64,000 nt of DNA, from assembly GCA_038125995.1 (NCBI GenBank), contig JAYPEX010000005.1:86123-150122 (forward strand), read 5' to 3'. Position numbers and translations under genes: made by a program. Below the pieces are notes generated by a model that saw nothing but the letters and a program-made list of their open reading frames with translations, was not told where the DNA came from and searched no databases. Shown one piece after another: positions 43,894-53,409 of the stretch (the stretch's first letter is position 1; every line of letters begins with the position of its first letter). Origin of the DNA: MAG-120531 sp038125995. GTDB lineage: Bacteria; Bacteroidota; Bacteroidia; Flavobacteriales; Flavobacteriaceae.

Positions 43894-45155
43894 AAATGCT
43901 ATTAGAACAGGCTAGACAATTGGATCAAGAGGATGAATTAGCATCCTTTTCAGAGCAATTTGTTCCAGGTAATTACGATGTCTATTTGGACGGAAACTCT
44001 TTGGGTAAACTGCCTAAAAAGACCATAGATCGAATTAATACAACTATCGAACAACAGTGGGGAGCTCAATTGATCAATTCGTGGAATGTCCATTGGTTGG
44101 AATTACCCAAACGACTAGCATCTCAAATGGAACGACTCCTTAGAGCAAAGCAGGGAACTGTATATGTAGGAGAATCAACTTCTATAAATCTCTACAAGCT
44201 AGTGTTGGGATTGTTGTTGTCGAATCGTTATGATAAAAACCTCACTACGGATCTACTCAATTTCCCATCAGATAATTATATTTTAGAGGGTATCGCTAAA
44301 CATCAAGGAGCATCCTTTCACTTACTGAATTACTCATCTTATATCGAAGCGGATCTCAATTTACTCAAGTCACACATTGAGGCAAATCCAGGAATTATAT
44401 GTCTGAGTATGGTGAGTTTTAAGAGTGCCTATTATTATCCTGTTAAAGAACTTAACGACTGGGCTAAAGACCATCAGAGTATCATTGTATGGGATATGAG
44501 TCATGCAGTTGGAATCTGTGATGTAGATTGTCAAAAAATGGAAATTAAGGCAGCTGTAGGATGTACCTATAAATATCTCAATGGAGGTCCAGGAGCTCCT
44601 GCTTTTTTAATGTTAGATAGTGAACTCTTCGATGGAGTTGGAAATCCAATTCAAGGTTGGTTTGGTCATCAAAAACCATTTGAATTTGACTTGAAATACA
44701 TAGAGGGTTCGAGTATTGATCGTTTTGCAAATGGTACCCCTTCGATTATCAGTATGGCGGCTTTAGAGATCGGATTGAAAATTTCGTTAGAGGCTGGAAT
44801 TTCATCAATTGCGAATAAGAATAAGAGACAAATTCAATTTTTAATTGAGGCGGTTATAAAAGAGCTAGTAGCTCTAGAATATGAATTAATTTGTCCAAAT
44901 TCAATGGATCGCATTGGAGGTCACCTATCTATTTCACATCCACATGCTAAGGCAATCGTGGAAGTACTCAAATCTGGAGCAAATAACCATCCTTCAGTAT
45001 TGCCAGATTTTAGGCCTCCTAATATAATTCGTTTAGGAGTTGCTTCACTATATGTGTCCTATAAAGACCTCATTCGAACAGTAGCTTTCTTAAAAACTAT
45101 TGTGGTAACTAAAATGTACGAAAATGTTAAGGTTCAAAATCATATTGTACCTTAA
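43890..45155 (+). CDS. kynU: Kynureninase
   Basis: A 421-residue PLP enzyme matching kynureninase, which splits kynurenine or 3-hydroxykynurenine to anthranilate or 3-hydroxyanthranilate plus alanine. VYLDGNSLGKLPKKT, GESTSINLYKLVLGLL, DMSHAVGICDVD and the PLP-lysine stretch CTYKYLNGGPGAPAF (Lys228) are diagnostic. Length is normal. No tryptophan dioxygenase or kynurenine monooxygenase gene is in the window. It overlaps the GDSL hydrolase by ATGA; an in-frame ATG two codons later is a possible alternative start. Confidence 0.93.
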   Translation: MKMLLEQARQLDQEDELASFSEQFVPGNYDVYLDGNSLGKLPKKTIDRINTTIEQQWGAQLINSWNVHWLELPKRLASQMERLLRAKQGTVYVGESTSINLYKLVLGLLLSNRYDKNLTTDLLNFPSDNYILEGIAKHQGASFHLLNYSSYIEADLNLLKSHIEANPGIICLSMVSFKSAYYYPVKELNDWAKDHQSIIVWDMSHAVGICDVDCQKMEIKAAVGCTYKYLNGGPGAPAFLMLDSELFDGVGNPIQGWFGHQKPFEFDLKYIEGSSIDRFANGTPSIISMAALEIGLKISLEAGISSIANKNKRQIQFLIEAVIKELVALEYELICPNSMDRIGGHLSISHPHAKAIVEVLKSGANNHPSVLPDFRPPNIIRLGVASLYVSYKDLIRTVAFLKTIVVTKMYENVKVQNHIVP

Positions 45156-45210
45156 TCCCCTTTTAATTATATTGCTGTAGTATTAATCTTCTATAAAAAC
45201 ACCTCCAAAA

Positions 45211-46149
45211 ATGATCAAAGCAATTCAAAAAACAACTGTATTACTAGCTATCATATGTTCAATGCAATTGATGGCTCAATCCCAATCAGAGCTCATTGGG
45301 CGATGGGATCTTACTATTTCAAGTGGAGATCAAGAACTTCCAGGGTGGATGGAAGTTGAATTCTCGGGTAATTCTACTCTTGTAGGTAGATTTATGAATG
45401 TAGTTGGATCTGCAAGACCGATTGCAGAGGTCGTTGAAGACGAAAACTTATTTAGCTTTAGCATTCCTGCTCAGTGGATTGGAACTCAGGATTTAGTAGT
45501 TAAAGGGACTAGAGAAGGCGATCGCTTGAGCGGACATTTATTAACCCCTACAGGAGAATCTATGAGTTTTACAGGGGTCCGTGCTCCAGTTCTTTTTAGA
45601 GAAGCTCCAAAGAAATGGACCAAGCCTGTTGCGCTATTCAACGGTATAGACTTGTCTGGATGGAAAGCTCAAAATAACCCTTCAAAAAATCAATGGGAGG
45701 CAGTGGACGGAGTCTTAAGTAGTCCTCGATCTGGAGTTAATTTAATGACTGAAAAAACCTATGACGACTTTAAACTTCACATTGAATTTAAATATCCTGA
45801 GCATTCTAATTCAGGGATTTTCCTGAGAGGAAGATATGAAGTTCAGGTGGAAGACGATTATGGGAAACACACCAACTCTCACTATATAGGGGGAGTTTAC
45901 GGATTGTTAGAACCCAATCAGAACGCTGGAAAACCAGCAGGAGAGTGGCAGACTTATGATATTACTCTAGTGGGTCGTACCGTTAGTGTTGTGCTCAATG
46001 GTAAAGTAGTTATCTCAAATGCTCTAATCGCAGGAATTACCGGTGGCGCTCTCGATAGTGATGAAGCTGCACCAGGACCAATACTGCTTCAAGGAGATCA
46101 CGGACCAATTCAATATAGAAATATTACAATATCAGTACCAAAAGAATAA
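45211..46149 (+). CDS. Secreted DUF1080 (3-keto-glycoside hydrolase-type) protein
   Basis: A 312-residue exported protein (signal peptide about 1-22, ending LMA). A lipocalin-like beta domain (about 25-120: ELIGRWDLTISSGDQELPGW) precedes a DUF1080 concanavalin-like domain (about 137-310: LFNGIDLSGWKAQ, FKLHIEFKYPEHSNSGIFLRG, GEWQTYDITLVG). Members of DUF1080 in Bacteroides are now linked to hydrolysis or hydration of 3-keto-glycosides. Its role here is inferred from that family. It lies 55 bases after kynU. Confidence 0.88.
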   Translation: MIKAIQKTTVLLAIICSMQLMAQSQSELIGRWDLTISSGDQELPGWMEVEFSGNSTLVGRFMNVVGSARPIAEVVEDENLFSFSIPAQWIGTQDLVVKGTREGDRLSGHLLTPTGESMSFTGVRAPVLFREAPKKWTKPVALFNGIDLSGWKAQNNPSKNQWEAVDGVLSSPRSGVNLMTEKTYDDFKLHIEFKYPEHSNSGIFLRGRYEVQVEDDYGKHTNSHYIGGVYGLLEPNQNAGKPAGEWQTYDITLVGRTVSVVLNGKVVISNALIAGITGGALDSDEAAPGPILLQGDHGPIQYRNITISVPKE

Positions 46150-46204
46150 CACAAGGCAAAAGTAACAGTAAAATGTTGCTTTTTCTTTTTTAAACCCCTC
46201 AATT

Positions 46205-47311
46205 ATGAATCAAAAACCAACCCGACTTTTTTCACTAGATGCCCTGAGAGGATTCGATATGTTCTGGATCATGGGTGCTGAAGCTATTTTTCACAGACTT
46301 GGAGCAATCTATCCAGGATCAATTTTCGATATCATTGGACATCAATTTAACCATCCAGAATGGCATGGTTTTTCAGCCTATGACTTAATTTTTCCACTGT
46401 TTTTATTTATTGCTGGTATTTCAACTCCTTATTCTTTGGGAAAACACCTCAAAGAAGGAATGAATCAATCAGCTTTACTCAAAAAAGTAGTTAAACGTGG
46501 ATTCGTCCTCATTCTATTAGGAGTTATTTATAATAATGGACTGACACTTTGGCCATTATCTGAAGTTAGAATTCCATCGGTGCTGGGAAGAATTGGTCTA
46601 GCTTATATGTTCGCTAATATCATATATCTCTACGCAAAACCAATGGCTCAAAAGATTTGGCTCGTCGGTCTACTCCTAGGATATTGGCTCCTATTGACCT
46701 TCTTTGCTGCTCCTGGTTTTGCAGCAGGAGACTTAACGATGCAAGGAAATATCGTTTCTTATATCGATCACATACTCATTCCTGGTAAACTGTATTTAGG
46801 AATTCACGACCCTGAAGGACTGATTGCTACAATTCCTGCAATTGGGACGGCACTTATGGGAATATTTACGGGAAACTTACTGCTTAAAACGACAAAGGAA
46901 CTGCAGTTAGACACGGTTAAGAAACTTTTAATGTATGGAGTTATTGCTTTAATGATCGCCTTTCTATGGGATTTGATATTTCCTTTCAATAAAAACCTAT
47001 GGACGAGCTCTTTCGCCATGTTATGTGCAGGAATCAGCTTACTGTTAATGGCACTTTTTTATTACATCATCGATGTCAAAGGATACCAAAAGTGGGCCTT
47101 TTTCTTTAAGGTCATTGGAATGAATTCCATACTGATTTATATGTCTGGAGGATTTATCAACTGGAGCTATTCTTCAGATGCATTAACAGGTTGGTTGCAA
47201 CAACTCATTGGAGAACCATTTAACGCCGTCATATCCGTTATTGGATTTGTAGGAGTCCAATGGTTGTTCCTCTATTTTATGTACAAGAAGAATGTTTTTT
47301 TCAAAGTATAA
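46205..47311 (+). CDS. NagX/HGSNAT-like membrane acyltransferase family protein
   Basis: A 368-residue membrane protein with about ten membrane segments and the N-terminal signature RLFSLDALRGFDMFWIMGAE of the heparan-alpha-glucosaminide N-acetyltransferase/DUF5009 family, plus HPEWHGFSAYDLIFPLFLFIAG with the conserved His near residue 52. In bacteria these proteins often accompany amino-sugar use and are thought to acetylate sugars at the membrane. The substrate is unknown. Its stop codon abuts that of the convergent glpK gene without a single spare base (TAA/TTA). Confidence 0.88.
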   Translation: MNQKPTRLFSLDALRGFDMFWIMGAEAIFHRLGAIYPGSIFDIIGHQFNHPEWHGFSAYDLIFPLFLFIAGISTPYSLGKHLKEGMNQSALLKKVVKRGFVLILLGVIYNNGLTLWPLSEVRIPSVLGRIGLAYMFANIIYLYAKPMAQKIWLVGLLLGYWLLLTFFAAPGFAAGDLTMQGNIVSYIDHILIPGKLYLGIHDPEGLIATIPAIGTALMGIFTGNLLLKTTKELQLDTVKKLLMYGVIALMIAFLWDLIFPFNKNLWTSSFAMLCAGISLLLMALFYYIIDVKGYQKWAFFFKVIGMNSILIYMSGGFINWSYSSDALTGWLQQLIGEPFNAVISVIGFVGVQWLFLYFMYKKNVFFKV

Positions 47312-48802
47312 TTAAACCCAGTTTTTGGAGCGTTCAATGGCTTTGTTCCATTTTGATAATAATTCAGTTCGCTTCTCATCTGAAAGTTGAGGGTTAAATT
47401 CCCTATCAGTAGTCCAGAGGGATTTTAACTCCTCTTGATCGTTCCAAAGGCCAGTTGCCAATCCTGCCAAAAAAGCAGCACCTAATGCTGTTGTTTCAAT
47501 ATCTACAGGACGTTCAATAGTCGCTTTTAAGATATCCGATTGAAACTGCATCAAGAAATTGTTCGCTGTTGCGCCACCATCAACTCTCATTTTTATGGCA
47601 TCATTGTCGGTGTCTTGACACATTGCTTGAATCAAGTCGTGAACTTGAAGACCAATCGCCTCGAGTGCAGCTCTGACGATATGAGCCTTAGTGGTTCCTC
47701 GAGTTAGACCAAAGATGGCTCCTCTTGCAGAAGAATCCCAATGTGGAGCTCCTAGGCCTGTAAGAGCAGGTACAAAGTATACCCCAGCAGTGTCTTGGAC
47801 AGAGCGTGCTAAGGCCTCTGATTCTTTGGCTTCTGATATCAGCTCTAGTCCATCTCTTAAAAATTGAACCGCAGCACCCCCTACAAAGACAGAGCCTTCA
47901 AGAGCATAGTGTAATTGATCTCCAATTTTCCAAGCGATAGTCGTCAGTAATTTATTGGAAGATACTACGGGCTTTTCTCCTGTATTCATCACCAAAAAAC
48001 ATCCGGTTCCATAGGTTGTTTTAGCCATTCCTGACTGCGTACACAACTGTCCGAACAGAGCTGATTGTTGGTCTCCAGCAATCCCAGCGATGGCAACTTC
48101 AACACCCAAGAGCTCTGCACGAGTTGTCCCATAGATTTCTGAAGAACTCTTCACCGTAGGTAATACAGAAGATGGAATATTAAATAGAGCTAGTAATTCT
48201 TCATCCCAACTTAAATTGTGAATATTGAATAGCATCGTTCTAGATGCATTGGTCACATCAGTAATATGAAGTCTTCCACCGGATAGATTCCAAATGATCC
48301 AAGTATCGATGGTTCCGAATGCGAGCTGCCCTGCAGCAGCTTTTGTTCGTGCTCCTTCGATATGGTCTAATATCCACGCAATTTTAGTAGCCGAAAAATA
48401 AGCGTCTATTAAAAGACCTGTTTTGGAACGAATCATGGCTTCGTTCTCTGGATTTGAAATGGATTGACAAAAATCAGCTGTTCGTCTATCCTGCCAAACG
48501 ATTGCGTTGTAAATCGGTTTTCCAGTTTGACGATCCCATACAACAGTCGTTTCTCTTTGGTTGCTAATTCCCAATCCTGTAATCTCCGATGGATTGATTC
48601 CAGTTTCTTTAACTGCTTTTAGCAATACGTCTTTTTGAGTATTCCAAATTTCCATTGGGTCTTGTTCTACCCATCCTGGATGAGGAAAGAGTGAAGTGGT
48701 TGGAGTTTGAGCAATTCCTATAGCTTTCGCTTGATTATTGTATATGATAGCTCTTGAGCTCGTAGTTCCTTGATCAACTGCAATGACATATTTTTGTTCC
48801 AT
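47312..48802 (-). CDS. glpK: Glycerol kinase
   Basis: A 496-residue FGGY-family kinase converting glycerol to sn-glycerol 3-phosphate. The N-terminal ATP/phosphate motif AVDQGTTSSRAI, GWVEQDPMEIW, IVWQDRRTADFC, GTIDTWIIWNLSGG and GAPHWDSSARGAIFGLTRG are diagnostic for GlpK. It follows glpD with a single base between them, while the glycerol channel glpF is divergent from glpD, giving a complete glycerol module. Confidence 0.97.
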   Translation of the reverse strand: MEQKYVIAVDQGTTSSRAIIYNNQAKAIGIAQTPTTSLFPHPGWVEQDPMEIWNTQKDVLLKAVKETGINPSEITGLGISNQRETTVVWDRQTGKPIYNAIVWQDRRTADFCQSISNPENEAMIRSKTGLLIDAYFSATKIAWILDHIEGARTKAAAGQLAFGTIDTWIIWNLSGGRLHITDVTNASRTMLFNIHNLSWDEELLALFNIPSSVLPTVKSSSEIYGTTRAELLGVEVAIAGIAGDQQSALFGQLCTQSGMAKTTYGTGCFLVMNTGEKPVVSSNKLLTTIAWKIGDQLHYALEGSVFVGGAAVQFLRDGLELISEAKESEALARSVQDTAGVYFVPALTGLGAPHWDSSARGAIFGLTRGTTKAHIVRAALEAIGLQVHDLIQAMCQDTDNDAIKMRVDGGATANNFLMQFQSDILKATIERPVDIETTALGAAFLAGLATGLWNDQEELKSLWTTDREFNPQLSDEKRTELLSKWNKAIERSKNWV

Positions 48803-48803
48803 C

Positions 48804-50369
48804 TTATACCGGTTTGTATTTGTTTGCTATTTTGTTAAAAGCGCTAATTTGTTCTAGTTCCCAGCTAGAGTCTTTGTTTAATTCAACTTTCATCATAGCT
48901 GCAATTTTTGGTGCCAGTTCAATTGCTGTATTGACATCCTGAAAAAGGATACGCATTCTTCTCGAGAGTACATCGTCTACCGTCAGAGCCATTTCTTCTC
49001 TAACAGCCCAAATAACCTCCACTGCTTTATTGGGAAAATTAGGGTGAAGCTTTTGATTCCACTCGGGGTTTTCTTTAGCGAGATCATTTAATAGTGGCGC
49101 ATCGGTTCCATATACATCAATTGTATTCCTTAATGCATCACTATTTTTGAACGCTCCGTGAATAAATAAATGTTTTGAACAGCTCTCTACTTTTTTAATG
49201 GAGTTTCGTTTGTAAAACACATCGATCGTATCCTGTCCCATCCTTCTAAAAGTAGTCCATTTTCCTCCCACAAGAGACACCAATCCACTCCTAGATACAA
49301 TCACTTTATGAGATCTTGAAATCTCTTTGGTCTTTTTATTTTCATCAGCAGCTTTAGCCAGTGGACGAAGTCCTGCGAATACAGCTTTGATGTCTTCTTT
49401 TTGAGGACTAGGACTCAAGTAGGCTTGAGCTGTTTCCAAAATAAAACGCACCTCACTCTCAAGTGCTTGAGTTTCTAATATTGGCTTTTTAACTAAGGTA
49501 TCTGTAGTTCCAACTACAAGGTTTTCTTTCCATGGCACTGCAAAAAGAACTCTTCCATCGGACGTTTCTGGAATCATGAGCGCTGTTTCAGAGGCTGTAA
49601 ATTTCTTGTCTAATACCAAATGAATCCCTTGAGAAGGTTGTATGGTTTTCTTGGCCTGAGGATTGTCCATTTTTAAAATTTCATCACCAAAAACTCCTGT
49701 AGCATTGACGACCATCTTTGCTTTGATTTCAAATGTTTTACCACTGAGTTCATCAATTGCTTTTACACCAATTAGCATTCCTTTTTCATCTTTGAGCAGT
49801 TGACTTACCGAGCAGTAGTTCGCTAAATGTCCTCCTTGTTCGATAATGGTTTGAGCAACATTAACAGCGAGTCTCGAATCGTCAAATTGACCGTCGTAAT
49901 AGATCACTCCTCCACGAAGTCCCTCGGTCTTGATATGGGGCATTAGTTGAAGCATACGCTTTTTGGAGATCATTTCTGATATGCCTAGACTTAATCGCTT
50001 TGACATCCAATCGTAAATTTTGAGCCCAACACCGTATTTTAGATGATTGATAAAACTGTAGATAGGGATTACAAAGGCTTGTGATTTAGATAAGTGGTTG
50101 GCATTTTTTATTAAATGACCTCTTTCGTGCAATGCCTCAAATACCAATCCAATTTGTCCTTGTGCTAAATAGCGAACACCTCCGTGTAAGAGTTTGGTGC
50201 TTCTAGAAGAGGTTCCCTTTGCAAAGTCAGACTTTTCTAGGAGTGCTACTTTGAGCCCTCTAGAGACTCCGTCTAATGCGACACCTAATCCTGATGCTCC
50301 ACCACCAATCACCAAAATATCCCAATAGGTGTTTGATTTTAAATGGATTAGTTCTTCTGCTCTATTCAT
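48804..50369 (-). CDS. glpD: Aerobic glycerol-3-phosphate dehydrogenase
   Basis: A 521-residue FAD enzyme oxidising glycerol 3-phosphate to dihydroxyacetone phosphate, passing electrons to the quinone pool. FAD binding is shown by DILVIGGGASGLGVALDGVSRGL (split), and KLLHGGVRYLAQ, NATGVFGDEIL, GTTDTLVKKP and VSLVGGKWTTFRRMG are typical. The C-terminal domain (about 395-521) is present. It is the first gene of glpD-glpK. A GTTATG/CATAAC inverted repeat lies in the region shared with glpF. Confidence 0.95.
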   Translation of the reverse strand: MNRAEELIHLKSNTYWDILVIGGGASGLGVALDGVSRGLKVALLEKSDFAKGTSSRSTKLLHGGVRYLAQGQIGLVFEALHERGHLIKNANHLSKSQAFVIPIYSFINHLKYGVGLKIYDWMSKRLSLGISEMISKKRMLQLMPHIKTEGLRGGVIYYDGQFDDSRLAVNVAQTIIEQGGHLANYCSVSQLLKDEKGMLIGVKAIDELSGKTFEIKAKMVVNATGVFGDEILKMDNPQAKKTIQPSQGIHLVLDKKFTASETALMIPETSDGRVLFAVPWKENLVVGTTDTLVKKPILETQALESEVRFILETAQAYLSPSPQKEDIKAVFAGLRPLAKAADENKKTKEISRSHKVIVSRSGLVSLVGGKWTTFRRMGQDTIDVFYKRNSIKKVESCSKHLFIHGAFKNSDALRNTIDVYGTDAPLLNDLAKENPEWNQKLHPNFPNKAVEVIWAVREEMALTVDDVLSRRMRILFQDVNTAIELAPKIAAMMKVELNKDSSWELEQISAFNKIANKYKPV

Positions 50370-50377
50370 AGAAACAA

Positions 50378-50434
50378 GTTATGGAAAGAATTTGTGAAAT
50401 CATAACATAAAAAAAATGACTAAATTGTTGCAAC
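50378..50434. promoter_or_regulatory. Inverted repeats in the glpD/glpF control region
   Basis: GTTATG (50378-50383) and CATAAC (50401-50406) form an inverted pair separated by 17 bases. The 8-base palindrome GTTGCAAC lies at 50427-50434, close to glpF. Both sit in the 80-base region between the divergent genes and could be operators. No glp repressor gene is in the window. Confidence 0.35.
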
Positions 50435-50449
50435 TTAAATCTAAAAATC

Positions 50450-51190
50450 ATGAGTGTTTTTGTCGCTGAATTTATCGGAACCTTCGTGCTTCTTTTCTTC
50501 GGTGCTACTGTGGTAGCTAATGTCTCCCTTAAAAAAACTTTAGCAAGTGGAGGAGGAGACGCATGGATGCTAATAACCGCAACTTGGGGTTTTGCGGTCT
50601 TTTGCGGAGTAATTGTAGCAGGACAATTCAGTGGTGCTCATTTAAATCCAGCTGTAAGTATTGGTCTGGCAATGGCGGGTAAATTTTCATGGAATTTAGT
50701 GCCTCCATACGTAATCGCTCAATTATTGGGTGCTATGGCAGGAAGTTTTTTGGCTTATATCCTCTATATCGACCATTTTAGAGCTACAGAAGATGAGGGA
50801 GCTGTCAGAGGATGTTTTTGTACGGGTCCAGCCATTAGAAATTACAAAAACAATTTCTTTAGTGAATTCGTTGGGACCTTTTTATTAGTGTTTATCATTT
50901 TCTATATCGCTTCTCCTAATATTGAGGTTGAAGGAGTCTCTATTCAACAATTTGGAATAGGTTCATTAGAAGCACTTCCAGTTGGAATTTTAGTGTGGGT
51001 GCTGGGGATGGCTGTAGGAGGAACCACGGGCTATGCGATTAACCCAGCCCGTGATTTAGGTCCTAGAATTGTTTATTCCCTACTTCCTAGAAAACATAAA
51101 AATGCCGATTGGGCTTATTCTTGGATTCCAATTGTTGCGCCTATCTGTGGAGCGATTGCAGCAGGATTCATCTATAATTTACTCAACTAA
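50450..51190 (+). CDS. glpF: Glycerol uptake facilitator (aquaglyceroporin)
   Basis: A 246-residue MIP-family channel with six membrane segments and both NPA boxes: Asn66-P-A68 (GAHLNPAVS) and Asn198-P-A200 followed by Arg201-Asp202 (YAINPARDLGPR). Asp after the second NPA is the usual mark of glycerol facilitators rather than water-only channels. It passes glycerol through the inner membrane for GlpK to phosphorylate. It is divergent from glpD-glpK and overlaps the convergent DUF5916 gene by 4 bases. Confidence 0.95.
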   Translation: MSVFVAEFIGTFVLLFFGATVVANVSLKKTLASGGGDAWMLITATWGFAVFCGVIVAGQFSGAHLNPAVSIGLAMAGKFSWNLVPPYVIAQLLGAMAGSFLAYILYIDHFRATEDEGAVRGCFCTGPAIRNYKNNFFSEFVGTFLLVFIIFYIASPNIEVEGVSIQQFGIGSLEALPVGILVWVLGMAVGGTTGYAINPARDLGPRIVYSLLPRKHKNADWAYSWIPIVAPICGAIAAGFIYNLLN

Positions 51191-53343
51191 TTGTTAAACC
51201 AGTAGTTGATTTTTAGACTTAGCCTCCAGTCCTTATTGCCATCGATCCCGTGATCTTCCATTGAATTAAACACCAAAAAGATGTCAGAGGCTGGCTTGTA
51301 ACGCCACTGTAATCTTGAGTTAATTCCCCAGCGGTCAAACTGCTGGTTGTACTGATAGATATTGGAGAAGAACAGTTTGGAATTAAAGGTGATGTCAGCT
51401 TTAGCTCCTACGAGCCAAAATGCGGAGTCATTCCAAGGTGCTTCTAGTTCAATTTTTGTGTAGTTAGCAATTGCGTTGATACTCACATAGGGTTGAAAAC
51501 GATATCCTAGTTCAGAACTGAATTCAGTCTTGCTACCATCATTATAATAACCCCCTGTTTCAGCAGCAAATTTATAAGTAAGTAAGCTTTGTGGTTTAGA
51601 GGTGAATTGAGCACCAACGGTATTCCATTGGTGTTGGGTGCCAGCTGCTAATTCTTGTACTCCTAATTGAGTAGGATCAAAAGGATTGAGTAGCATGACG
51701 TACTGAGTATCGAAATTAAATTCTAATTGAGAGCGATTCAAGAAGTTAAATCCATATGCAGAACGAACGAAGTGATCGGTTTTAATCCCTGCCTTGTTGT
51801 AATAGAACATGCTAAAGACTCTAGGTCCATGAGAAACTAATTTACTGTCGGAGTTATCGTTCCAAAAAGTGTGAGCTGCAAAGGCGTCATACATCTGATA
51901 ATCCGTTCGAGGAATAAATCCAACAGCTGCGTTGACATGTTCTCCAGAATACTCAGTAGAAACTCTAAAACGCCATTTCTTAGACTGGTGTCCAAAGCTT
52001 CCCATCAATACATTAGTATCGTCTAATTTTTCATCGCTAAAGGTATTGAGATAAAATAATTTACCATCCCACTGATTGTTATTGGAGGCATAGTTGAATT
52101 CTAACCCCAAAGTTCTATTGAAAGGATCACTTTCTGTATGCGATTCTTCGATGTAATTCATCGCCTGCTTGTTGACCAGTATCATTCCAATATTGGAGCG
52201 GTCTAGGATTTTTTGTTGAAGTGACAATACCCCAAAATTCTCTGCAGCTAGGCCTTGAGTCATATCCTCAGCTGTTTGAATATCCATGAGTCCAATTCGA
52301 AGGTCTTCTCCAAGGTTTCCTGAGAGTCTCATACCCGCTTTAATCGGAACTCCTAATCCAATTCTTCTCGAAAAAAATGGTTTTACCATTCGTGTTCCAA
52401 AATTTCCAAATAAATCGGCATTTTCTAAGAAAAATTGACGTTTTTCAGGAAAAAACAGCTCAAAACGATTCAAATTAGTCACTTCTGCATCAACTTCCGT
52501 ATTGGAAAAATCAGGATTGATGGTCAAATCTAAATTGAGTGCTGCCCCGATACCGATTTTCACATCGGTTCCCATTTGAAAATCGTTTTCAGCAGCAGCA
52601 ACAGAAGTTGCTAAATAAGGAATCAACGAGATGTTTTTCTTTTGAGATGGTGGAGGGGTATCCCATACAAGGTTTCCTGAATAAGCCAAACTAATAGAAG
52701 GAAACTGTCTTGGAACTGGAGCCCAGGCTGATTTTTCATTCGCCTTTAAATCCAATCTCGAAAAGTTAATTCCCCACTTCTTCGCATTTTCATTATAGCG
52801 AATCGACTTAAATGGAATTGCGATTTCACATACCCACTTATCCTCGTCAAAACGTACTTCAGATATCCATTTCGTATCCCAATTTAAATCAGTTCTCGCG
52901 CCATCGAATAGGGTTCCATCCCATTGAGCTCCATAAGCGTTAAGACCAAAAGTAAAACCTGTAGTGAGGTTGTTAAATGGATCAAATGCCATGATGAAGT
53001 TGTCGTTCTTATTGAATGAGAAATCCCGTTTATAGGATTCAACATTATAGGCTCCTTTTACTTCGTTGTTATAGAAGATAATGGACATATAGATGTTGTG
53101 ATCATCAAAACACATACGAGCTTCAGAGTATTGTGTAGCAGGTTTTCCATCTGAGGGTTGAATCATAAAAAAGTTATCAGCGACATCAACTTTACTCCAA
53201 ACAACTTCATCTAAAACTCCATCGATACTGATGGGTGTATCTGTTTTGTCAATGTGTAGTTGGTAGTCTTGATTGACTTTTTGAGACCAGCTGATGAGGC
53301 TAATGCAAAAACTTAAAATAGTGAGGGTTAGGTCTTTGTTCAT
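51187..53343 (-). CDS. DUF5916 outer-membrane protein with CBM9-like domain
   Basis: A 718-residue exported protein (signal peptide about 1-20, ending SWS). The N-terminal part (about 28-225) is a CBM9-like sugar-binding domain: PISIDGVLDEVVWSKVDVADNFFMIQP and KWVCEIAIPFKSIRYNE. The rest matches DUF5916: LSYSGNLVWDTP-type, NTEVDAEVTNLNRFELFFPEKRQFFLEN and a long run of alternating strands that looks like an outer-membrane barrel ending NYWFNN. The function is unknown; surface carbohydrate binding or export is plausible. The gene is monocistronic. Confidence 0.87.
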   Translation of the reverse strand: MNKDLTLTILSFCISLISWSQKVNQDYQLHIDKTDTPISIDGVLDEVVWSKVDVADNFFMIQPSDGKPATQYSEARMCFDDHNIYMSIIFYNNEVKGAYNVESYKRDFSFNKNDNFIMAFDPFNNLTTGFTFGLNAYGAQWDGTLFDGARTDLNWDTKWISEVRFDEDKWVCEIAIPFKSIRYNENAKKWGINFSRLDLKANEKSAWAPVPRQFPSISLAYSGNLVWDTPPPSQKKNISLIPYLATSVAAAENDFQMGTDVKIGIGAALNLDLTINPDFSNTEVDAEVTNLNRFELFFPEKRQFFLENADLFGNFGTRMVKPFFSRRIGLGVPIKAGMRLSGNLGEDLRIGLMDIQTAEDMTQGLAAENFGVLSLQQKILDRSNIGMILVNKQAMNYIEESHTESDPFNRTLGLEFNYASNNNQWDGKLFYLNTFSDEKLDDTNVLMGSFGHQSKKWRFRVSTEYSGEHVNAAVGFIPRTDYQMYDAFAAHTFWNDNSDSKLVSHGPRVFSMFYYNKAGIKTDHFVRSAYGFNFLNRSQLEFNFDTQYVMLLNPFDPTQLGVQELAAGTQHQWNTVGAQFTSKPQSLLTYKFAAETGGYYNDGSKTEFSSELGYRFQPYVSINAIANYTKIELEAPWNDSAFWLVGAKADITFNSKLFFSNIYQYNQQFDRWGINSRLQWRYKPASDIFLVFNSMEDHGIDGNKDWRLSLKINYWFNN

Positions 53344-53357
53344 AGTTGAATTTAATT

Positions 53358-53386
53358 AAAAAAAGGCAGCTCAAAGCCGCCTTTTT
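53358..53386 (-). terminator. Terminator of the isomerase-like lipoprotein gene
   Basis: On the minus strand AAAAAGGC-G-GCT, loop TTG, AGC-T-GCCTTTTT form a 12-base stem with one G-U pair, followed by further T. It lies 24 bases beyond the stop codon at 53410. Confidence 0.85.
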
Positions 53387-53409
53387 AATGAGAGGTATCA
53401 TTAGATTGA

